Positions 57,475 through 64,000 of a stretch of 64,000 nucleotides of DNA are shown piece after piece. The stretch covers positions 4,757,718 to 4,821,717 of the forward strand of contig NC_058065.1 in assembly GCF_020085105.1 (NCBI RefSeq). The letters are read 5' to 3'. Each line of letters opens with the position of its first letter. The first letter of the stretch is position 1. Made by a program: the position numbers and the translations under genes. The notes under the pieces were generated by a model that made no database searches, had not been told where the DNA came from, and saw nothing but the letters and a program-made list of their open reading frames with translations. The stretch comes from Siniperca chuatsi (Eukaryota; Chordata; Actinopteri; Centrarchiformes; Sinipercidae).

Positions 57475-57913
57475 TGTTGGGCGTGGTCTCCCCTCCTGTC
57501 TCCTGGCTCCTCTGAACACCTGTCTGCAATCAGCTCTTCACCACTCCCAGCTGGCTCACCTGCCTTGCATCCACTCGCAGTACTTCAGCCCCAGCTCCAC
57601 CCAGATCGCTGTTTCTGCCACCGTGGCAGCTGTGCTCAGGCTTGTAGATGTACTCCCATTGCTTACCAGTTTCCCCTGTTCTTCTTCCAGTGATTAACGC
57701 TGGTTTTGGCTCCTGTGCCTCAGAACTCCTGCCTGCTTCCTAACCAACGCTTCCCCGCTACCTCTGCCGCCCACCGCCTCGCCGTTCTCCATTCCTCCTC
57801 AACCCTCTGCCATAACCAGCCAACGCATCTCCTCAACACATTCAATAAATCACCTTCACCTGCCTCTTAGTCTGTGTTCTGCGCTTGGGTCCACTTTTGG
57901 ACTAACTCTAACA
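57475..57913 (+). mobile_element. Possible solo LTR
   Basis: Starts TGTTGGGCGTGG and ends CTAACA, is C-rich, has AATAAA at 57844-57849 and ends about 60 bases later, all in the manner of fish gypsy-type LTRs. No target duplication was found (CTGTA before, GCATG after), so one or both ends may be wrong or altered. Only its first 92 bases survive in unit A. Confidence 0.45.
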
Positions 57914-58958
57914 GCATGAGGCTGCAAAGACTTCACTAAATAGTTGTCTAGTTTTTATTTTTAAAAAGTTCATGCTGTTATATTTTCATTTCTGTTTTAT
58001 CAGAGTGACACTTTGCGCAGGAAGTCAGTCACTTAATGGAACTTTGGATCCTAGTACCATTTTGCATCTTAACAATACCAGACAATAGGGTTTTGCTTTT
58101 GGCCCGTGGCCCACCATTGAGTTTCAGTTTTGGCCCTCCAAGGGAAAAAGTTTGGGCAGCTCTGTGAATTGTTCACACTCTAGGAGTTGACCCTTGACCC
58201 CATGAAGACCAAAAGATTACTAACATGGTTTGATTTGAGTAAAACTTGAGTAAAAGTTAGTTTGAGTAAATCTTTGTTGTTGTAGTCTAGTAGTTTGTAA
58301 AAGTAGTCATCAAAATAACTTGAGTTGAGAAAAATACAAAAGTATTTATTGAAAAATAACTTGAACAGCAAGTAAATGAAAAGCACCAAGAAAAAACACC
58401 ATCAGTACTGCCTTTCCCTGGAAAAGACTGAAATTATTTCAACCACAGATGATCTTCCTCAGTTAAAGGTAAAAAAGTGAACAGAAATGTATTTGTGATT
58501 AAATAACAAGTCATCATCTCCTGATTAGATAGCCTGTCACAAATATAATAAAGGTAAAACAGAAAACTCCCAGTCTTTATCTCTCAAGTGTGATCACAAG
58601 ATACTACATTAATATTATACTCTTTTAAGAACACCAATGAGTAAAGGATTACTTTTTTTTTTTAAATGACAGTTTTTGCTTGTTGTCTCCTATATTCTAT
58701 TATGATTTGGCAAATAAATCAACAAATCATGCATGTCTATAATAGACCACTGTGTCTATTAAAAAGTAAACATAAAGAGTGATAAAGATGATAATTCCAG
58801 TATGGACATCCCAAGTCCCAGTTCCCATCACAGACAGCCACAGATGTGAGCCCATCACATGAAGAGAATAAGACACCGCTGTCTTACATCCTGCATCTGA
58901 CTTTGTGGAAAATACAATTTGATTTGGGGGTGGGGGCCTTGGGAGCCAAATGGCTCCA

Positions 58959-58996
58959 GCACACACACAGACACACACACACACACACACACACAT
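58959..58996. repeat. (AC)n microsatellite
   Basis: AC dinucleotide run with one GAC interruption, just past the end of unit B. Confidence 0.9.
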
Positions 58997-59133
58997 GCAC
59001 GCTCTCCCGCACATGGAAAAAGGTGTATTTTATATACTACTCATTATATTTGACCATATTTTACAGCTGACAGCCCAAACACAAAAGGCACAAACTCTTC
59101 CTGTTACGGTGAACAAATATGGACATTACTGGG

Positions 59134-59538
59134 TAAATAATAATAATAATAAAACTTTATTTATAGAGTACTTATCAAAACAAAGAAATAAAATACCACA
59201 GTGAATGACTAGATATGAAGAAATAAAATACATAAAATACACAAAAGCAATAAAATAAACAGTAAAATAAACAGCCAGTTCAGGTAAAATCAGGATATAC
59301 TTTCAGATAAAAATGTGTTTTGAGACGAGACTTAAACGAAGACACTGACTCAGACAACCTAATTTCTTCGATCAAGTTGTTCCAGAGCCTCGGTGCCCTG
59401 ATAGCAAAAGCTCTGTCCCCCTTAGTTTTCATCCTGGACTCAGGAACAAACAGGAGACCCCTGCCCAAAGATCTCAAACTACGTGAAGGTTCATAAGGGA
59501 TTACAAGGTCTAAAATATAATCTGGGGCCAGGCCATGA
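59134..59538 (-). repeat. Dispersed fish repeat cut by the second LTR element
   Basis: On the minus strand it encodes RSLGRGLLFVPESRMKTKG, RAFAIRAPRLWNNL and SVSSFKSRLKTHFYL, similar to the C-terminal end of LINE polymerases, and on the plus strand it reads CAGAGCCTCGGTGCCCTGAT and CTCTGTCCCCCTTAG, which I recognise as a common fish repeat. It stops at GGCCATGA where the LTR of the chromovirus begins, so it was the insertion target. Confidence 0.6.
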
Positions 59539-60081
59539 TGTTACGGACAGAACAACCGGAGGCGAGTGGTAAGGATACTGAGAGTTTATTGCAAACACAG
59601 AAGTATTATAAAGAAGAATAGATACTGTCCTTTCTCTTACTGATGGCAGAGGTGTGTGGGCACTGGGGCGCCACACACCGAAGACGGGGAACACACACAG
59701 GAGCTCCGGACACAGGAGACAGACGGGAGCCAGGATTCGGAGCGGCACACTCAGGAGATACGAGATGGACTGGAGCCGGGAGATAGAGCGGCACAATCTG
59801 GAGACTGTAGATCGACAGAAGCTGGGGTTCAGAGTTCTCAGGGAGAAAGATCCAATAATCGTAGTGGTGAGTCCGTGAAGCATATACAGGAAGACTGCTC
59901 TGATCTGTCCTTAGTATAAACGAGACCGGACACTGACTGAGGTGAGGAGCTGGGTTTTATAGGGAGTAGAGTGGCTGATTAAGTGCAGGTGTGTGATGGG
60001 TGACAGGTGTTGGGAAATTAGTATTCCGGTGAGGGAGTGCGGTGTGGCTGTGATGAGGTGGAGCCTGGCGTGTCTGTAACA
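59539..60081 (-). repeat. 3' LTR of the second chromovirus (543 bp)
   Basis: On the minus strand TGTTACAG to GTAACA. TATAAA begins at 59961, AATAAA lies near 59586-59591. The stretch TGTCCGGTCTCG around 59920-59933 is shared with the other element. Bases 60018-60081 also encode the end of pol. Confidence 0.88.
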
Positions 60082-63023
60082 GTACCCCCCCCCTCACGGT
60101 CCGCTCCTGAGGACCGGGGACCCCGACGTCGTGGCGGCCGTCCTCTTCCTCGGGGGGCTGGACGATCCGGATGGTCAGCGTGGAATTCTGTCAGAAGAGA
60201 AGGGTCGAGAATGTCATGTCGGGGAACCCATGACCTCTCCTCTGGACCGTACCCCTCCCAATCCACCAGATATTCCAGAAGGCCACCACGGCGTCGGGAG
60301 TCCAAGATCTCGCGGACCTGGTAAGCGGTACCATCCTCTAAGAGAAGCGGTAAGGGGGTATCTGTCGTTTCGCCAGGCTCTGTGGAGACAGGAACAGAAG
60401 GATAAAACGGTTTAAGTAGTGAGACATGGAAAGTAGGATGGATCTTGTACTGGGCTGGTAACTGGAGTTTATATGTGACAGGGTTGATTTGTTCGATTAT
60501 GGTAAAGGGGCCAATGAATCTGGGACTTAGCTTTCTGCAGGGCAGGCGCATCCTGATGTCACGGGTGGATAACCAGACCTTCTGGCCGGGCAGGTATCTA
60601 GGAGTGGTGGATCTCCTATGATCGGCCGTCAGCCTGCGCCTGCAGAGTGCCCTCGGGAGTTGATGATGAGCTGCGTCCCAGACCCTCTCGCTCTCTCGGA
60701 ACCAGTGGTCCACGGCAGGAACTTCCGAGGGTTCCCCAGACCATGGGAAGAGAGGGGGCTGGTAACCGAGTACGCACTGGAAGGGAGTGAGTCCAGTGGA
60801 TGGTTGACGCAGAGAGTTCTGGGCGTACTCGGCCCAGCCCAGGAACTGGTTCCAAGAGTCCTGGTGGTCATGGCAGAAGGTACGTAGAAAACGCCCAATG
60901 TCCTGAATCTTCCTCTCCGTCTGACCGTTGCTTTGGGGATGATAGCCAGAGGAGAGGCTGACGGTCACACCCAGGAGTGAAAAGAAGGCTTTCCAGAACC
61001 GGGAGATGAATTGTGGTCCTCGATCTGAAACTATATCCTCCGGTAATCCGTAGTATCGAAAGACATGGTTAAAGATGCACTTGGCTGTTTCCATAGCCGT
61101 GGGTAGTCCTCGAAGTGGGATGAGGCGGCAGGACTTCGAGAACCGGTCCACGACCACAAGGACACAGGTGTTGTTGTCTGAAGGAGGGAGATCTGTGATG
61201 AAGTCCACTCCTAGGTGTGACCAGGGTCTATTGGGCGTCGCCAGGGGACATAGTTTGCCTGCGGGAAGATGACGTGGAGATTTAGACATGGCACATTCAG
61301 TACAACCCTGGACGTACCTTCTCACATCCCTTGCCATGCTTGGCCACCAGAAGCGTTCCCGTAGCAGCGAGAGGGTTCCATTGGCCCCTGGGTGACCAGT
61401 GCCCAACGAGGTATGAGAAGTATGGATGAGTTGATTACGCTGGGTTCTCGGAACGTACTGTAGACTGGGGGGACAGCCCGGCGGAGTACTGGTGGAGACA
61501 TTGGAGGAGGGAACTGAGTTATCGGACCATTGAATGGGGTTGACGAACACGTGCTGAGGTATAATAGGTTCAGGGTCATCTGTAGTGATTTCGGGAGCGT
61601 GTAGCCGGGATAAAGCGTCTGCCTTTATGTTCTTAGAACCGGGACGGTAAGAGATATGGAAGTGAAATCTGGTGAAAAACAGAGCCCAGCGTGCCTGCCG
61701 TGGGTTAAGACGTTTGGCCTGTTTGATATACTCCAGATTCTTATGGTCAGTTAACACAGTAAAGGGGTGCTGGGCGCCCTCCAACCAATGCCTCCATTCC
61801 TCTAAGGCCAACTTCACGGCCAGCAGTTCTCGGTCACCGATGTCGTAGTTCATCTCCGCCGGGCTGAGTTTCCGGGAGAAGAAAGCACATGGGTGGAGTT
61901 TAGCTGGGTTTCCATGAGGTTGAGATAGCACTGCTCCTACCCCAGTAGTAGAGGCGTCCACCTCGACTGTAAATGGTTTCTCAGGATCAGGATGGGTAAG
62001 GAGCGGTGCGCTGGTGAAGGTCCTCTTGAGGAGGTCAAATGCTTCTTGAGCAGCTGGTGGCCAGGACAGAGACTTGGGCTTATTGTGAAGGAGGTTGGTT
62101 AAGGGATGGACTATCCTGCTGTAGTTGCGGATGAAGCGACGGTAAAAGTTTGCGAACCCCAGAAATCGTTGCAGTTCTTTTACAGTGGTTGGAGTGGGCC
62201 AATTCCGGATGGAATCCACCTTCCCCTCGTCCATCTGGATGCCACTACCACTGATGACATAACCAAGGAACTGCACAGAGGTTTGATGGAATTCGCATTT
62301 CTCGGCTTTGAGGAAGAGGTGATGACTTCTCAGGCGTTCTAGGACCTCCGCAACATGTAGGTGATGGTCCTCTAGGTTCCGGGAGTAGATCAGGATGTCG
62401 TCAATGTATACGATTACGAATTTATGAAGGAACTCCCGGAGTACCTCATGAATGAAGTCTTGGAAGACTGAGGGGGCGTTGGCCAGACCGTAGGGCATTA
62501 CCAGGTACTCATAATGGCCCGTAGGTGTTACGAATGCCGTCTTCCATTCGTCCCCCTCACGTATCCGGATCAGGTTATAGGCGCTGCGGAGGTCCAACTT
62601 GGTGTAGATAGTGGCACCGCGAAGTTGTTCCAGCGCAGCAGGGACAAGGGGAAGTGGATACCGAAATTTGACAGTAATCTTGTTGAGGGCTCGGTAATCC
62701 ACACAGGACCGCAAGCCTCCATCCTTTTTGGCCACGAAGAAGAAGCTTGAGGCTGCTGGAGAAGTGGATGGTCTGATGTAGCCCTGGGCAAGGGCCTCCT
62801 CAATGTACTCCCCCATGGCTTTCTGTTCAGGAATGGATAACGGATAGATCTTTCCATGGGGCACTGGTTCACCCGGGATGAGGTCTATTGCGCAGTCCCA
62901 TGGCCGGTGCGGAGGTAACTGAGAGGCTCTCTTAGGGCAGAAGACATCCTTATAGGCGGCGTAGCATGGTGGGATTTCCACTGACTGCTTCTCTCTGGGA
63001 CTTTCGATGGAGGTGGTGCACAA
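60018..63023 (-). CDS. Chromovirus pol polyprotein: reverse transcriptase, RNase H, integrase, chromodomain
   Basis: One open frame of 1001 codons. Seen in order: reverse transcriptase with LDLRSAYN (143-150), [13 protein letters not shown] and the catalytic YIDD at 206-209; RNase H ([38 protein letters not shown]); integrase zinc finger ([11 protein letters not shown] ... CTECAM); integrase core with the acidic triad in [16 protein letters not shown] and SNGQTER; a C-terminal chromodomain ([17 protein letters not shown]) that could bind modified histones and steer integration; then a Pro/Arg-rich tail that ends inside the 3' LTR. All catalytic residues visible are kept, unlike the copy at 15571-19749. 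It joins gag-protease through a frame change. The true N-terminus is set by proteolysis, so the first codon is arbitrary. Confidence 0.93.
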   Translation of the reverse strand: MCTTSIESPREKQSVEIPPCYAAYKDVFCPKRASQLPPHRPWDCAIDLIPGEPVPHGKIYPLSIPEQKAMGEYIEEALAQGYIRPSTSPAASSFFFVAKKDGGLRSCVDYRALNKITVKFRYPLPLVPAALEQLRGATIYTKLDLRSAYNLIRIREGDEWKTAFVTPTGHYEYLVMPYGLANAPSVFQDFIHEVLREFLHKFVIVYIDDILIYSRNLEDHHLHVAEVLERLRSHHLFLKAEKCEFHQTSVQFLGYVISGSGIQMDEGKVDSIRNWPTPTTVKELQRFLGFANFYRRFIRNYSRIVHPLTNLLHNKPKSLSWPPAAQEAFDLLKRTFTSAPLLTHPDPEKPFTVEVDASTTGVGAVLSQPHGNPAKLHPCAFFSRKLSPAEMNYDIGDRELLAVKLALEEWRHWLEGAQHPFTVLTDHKNLEYIKQAKRLNPRQARWALFFTRFHFHISYRPGSKNIKADALSRLHAPEITTDDPEPIIPQHVFVNPIQWSDNSVPSSNVSTSTPPGCPPSLQYVPRTQRNQLIHTSHTSLGTGHPGANGTLSLLRERFWWPSMARDVRRYVQGCTECAMSKSPRHLPAGKLCPLATPNRPWSHLGVDFITDLPPSDNNTCVLVVVDRFSKSCRLIPLRGLPTAMETAKCIFNHVFRYYGLPEDIVSDRGPQFISRFWKAFFSLLGVTVSLSSGYHPQSNGQTERKIQDIGRFLRTFCHDHQDSWNQFLGWAEYAQNSLRQPSTGLTPFQCVLGYQPPLFPWSGEPSEVPAVDHWFRESERVWDAAHHQLPRALCRRRLTADHRRSTTPRYLPGQKVWLSTRDIRMRLPCRKLSPRFIGPFTIIEQINPVTYKLQLPAQYKIHPTFHVSLLKPFYPSVPVSTEPGETTDTPLPLLLEDGTAYQVREILDSRRRGGLLEYLVDWEGYGPEERSWVPRHDILDPSLLTEFHADHPDRPAPRGRGRPPRRRGPRSSGADREGGGTVTDTPGSTSSQPHRTPSPEY
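60084..60098 (-). other. Polypurine tract of the second chromovirus
   Basis: On the minus strand a GAGGGGGGGGG run directly before TAC and the LTR, as in the first element. Confidence 0.7.
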
Positions 63024-64000
63024 GTGAAGCCTATGAAGGTGGGATGACGATGGTTTGGGTCGACGAGGAAACAGCCAGGAAACAGGACTTACCCCATTTC
63101 AGTACTTCACCTGTAGCCCAGGAAATGATGGGGTCATGTTGTTCCAACCATGGGCGCCCTAAGATTACCTCTGCAGTTGAACCCTCCAGAACCATTAAGT
63201 GCTGTTGTTCCTCATGCAGCAGGCCTACCCGGACGGTGACAGGATAGGTAGCCCTCTGAATGCCGCGGCGACTGATGGCTTTCCGGTTATGGCTCGGACC
63301 TGGTAACTGGTGGGTGTGACGGATGTCTTGATGCCGAGTTGACGGCAGAGGGAACCGAGATGAAATTGCCGGCTGACCCGGAATCAATGAGGGCTTGTAC
63401 TGGAATGGAAAAATTTTGGGTCACCAGAGTTATTTCGGTAGACAGGGGTTTACTGCATGGGAGACTAGGAAGAATTACACTCACCATGGGGCGTGGTGGT
63501 CTCACTGGACAGGTGGCCCTATTATGTCCAGAAGCTCCACAGTACAAGCACAATCCTCGGGTCAGCCGTCTCTGCCACTCCGTCGAGGTTAGTCGGTAGG
63601 AGTCCAACTGCATGGGTTCGGGTTCTGGTTCTGGAGGGCGGAGTTTCTCTGGCTGACGGAGGTTGCGCGTGAGTGATGGCTGGTCCTGGTGTTCTGAGAA
63701 ACACGTCTGCATACGAGTAGCCACCCGGATGGCTAACTGGATAAACCGTTCGAGGCCGATGGTGTCCTCGTATGCAGCGAGATGCAATCTTACCCGGGTT
63801 CCAATCCCTGACGGAAGGTGGTGATCAGGGACTGCTCGTTCCATCCACTGGCTGCCGCGAGGGTTCGGAATTCCAGGGCGTAGTCCTGGATCGACCGCTG
63901 ACCTTGTTTTAGTTGATATAACTTTTCTCCGGCCGAGGAGTCTCCAGCTGGTCTTCCGAACACCTCGCGGAAGTGCTCCAGGAAACTCGTCAGGGATTGA
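63024..64000 (-). pseudogene. Gag and protease of the second chromovirus, frameshifted, 5' end outside window
   Basis: Gag remnants include a canonical zinc knuckle CLYCGASGHNRATC (CX2CX4HX4C) near 63540 and Pro/Glu-rich linker PEPEPEP; the protease keeps LIDSGSAGNF near 63370 and VILGRPWLEQHDPIISW near 63150. Aligned by eye with the first element, one base is missing at each of about five points: near 63800 (in GLEPRVR), 63355 (after GNFIS), 63285 (in AITGK), 63085 (in GKSC) and about 63030. The frame therefore changes repeatedly and no complete gag-protease can be made. Confidence 0.85.

Larger units (their letters stand above)
42420..58925. repeat. Tandem duplication unit B (about 16.5 kb)
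   Basis: Direct copy of 26146-42365. Differences are scattered substitutions, small indels, an extra segment of about 57566-58280, and lack of the insert found at 39488-40220 in unit A. Confidence 0.93.
53848..58925. other. Upstream flank of ZP copy B
   Basis: No coding exon seen. Contains the equivalent of the non-coding first exon (54857 upward) and the LTR-like sequence at 57475-57913. A stretch at about 57914-58310 is a second, diverged copy of 56140-56360 (ATGAGGCTG, AAGACTTCACTAAATAGTTG, GAATTGTTCACACTCTAGG in order), an older local duplication. Confidence 0.5.
59539..64000 (-). mobile_element. Ty3/gypsy chromovirus, second copy, cut by the window end
   Basis: Minus-strand element: 3' LTR at 59539-60081, polypurine tract, pol, protease and part of gag up to the window edge. 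It belongs to the same family as 15276-20117, with closely similar protein sequence but diverged LTRs. Pol is intact as far as can be read; gag and protease carry several one-base losses. The 5' LTR and target duplication lie outside the window. It may be a fairly young copy. Confidence 0.93.

Noticed and set aside
57448..57693. An 81-codon plus-strand open frame in the flank of ZP copy B
   Set aside because: It lies within the C-rich LTR-like sequence and has low complexity; there is no sign of a real protein.
26146..58925. Idea that the two ZP units are merely two haplotypes placed side by side by the assembler
   Set aside because: Not fully excluded, but disfavoured: the breakpoints lie inside the gene and leave a 54-bp unique joint, only one terminal exon is present, and exon 3 differs far more than its flanks, which is unlike ordinary allelic variation.
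60037..60324. Plus-strand open frames antisense to the chromovirus pol, and similar ones at 60618-62872
   Set aside because: They mirror the GC-rich coding frame on the other strand and have no protein similarity of their own.

Overview
The window is nuclear DNA of a teleost fish, probably a percomorph. The genes have short exons separated by introns with GT/AG borders, there are several interspersed repeat types that I recognise as common in fish genomes, and both LTR retrotransposons are chromodomain-bearing Ty3/gypsy elements of the fish sushi type. No prokaryotic, organellar or CRISPR features were seen.

Layout. 1-2130: upstream sequence without a gene. 2131-10286 (+): a neuronal nicotinic acetylcholine receptor alpha subunit, best matched to alpha-2 (chrna2), in eight coding exons. 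10669-11454: a relic of a Penelope-like element flanked by inverted copies of its terminal repeat. 11455-15270: gene-free, with MITE-like and other dispersed repeats. 15276-20117 (+): a full-length but dead Ty3/gypsy chromovirus with a 5-bp target duplication. 20597-23308 (-): a membrane-anchored short-chain dehydrogenase/reductase resembling BDH1, four exons. 23430-24765 (+): a decayed L2-type LINE next to the SDR start. 25933-58925: a tandem duplication of about 16.3 kb carrying two copies of a secreted VWD-C8-ZP domain gene on the minus strand. 59134-59538: a dispersed repeat into which a second Ty3/gypsy chromovirus (59539-64000, minus strand, cut by the window end) has inserted; its pol frame is open for 1001 codons.

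The most interesting region is the ZP-gene tandem pair. The proximal copy (A, 25933-37522) has every exon, including the last one with a furin-type site, but lost one base in exon 9 and is frameshifted in its VWD domain. The distal copy (B, 42820-53847) has an open frame through exon 15, but the duplication breakpoint falls between exons 15 and 16, so it has no terminal exon or stop of its own. The only remaining terminal exon is that of copy A, about 16.8 kb downstream, and its splice phase fits copy B. The two proteins are almost identical in the VWD, C8 and TIL exons, yet exon 3 alone has 17 residue replacements out of 77 with a single purely silent codon change, which points to diversifying selection or conversion in the N-terminal domain.

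Gene models were built by hand from splice signals, reading-frame continuity and comparison of the two tandem copies and the two retroelements with each other. No database search was possible.
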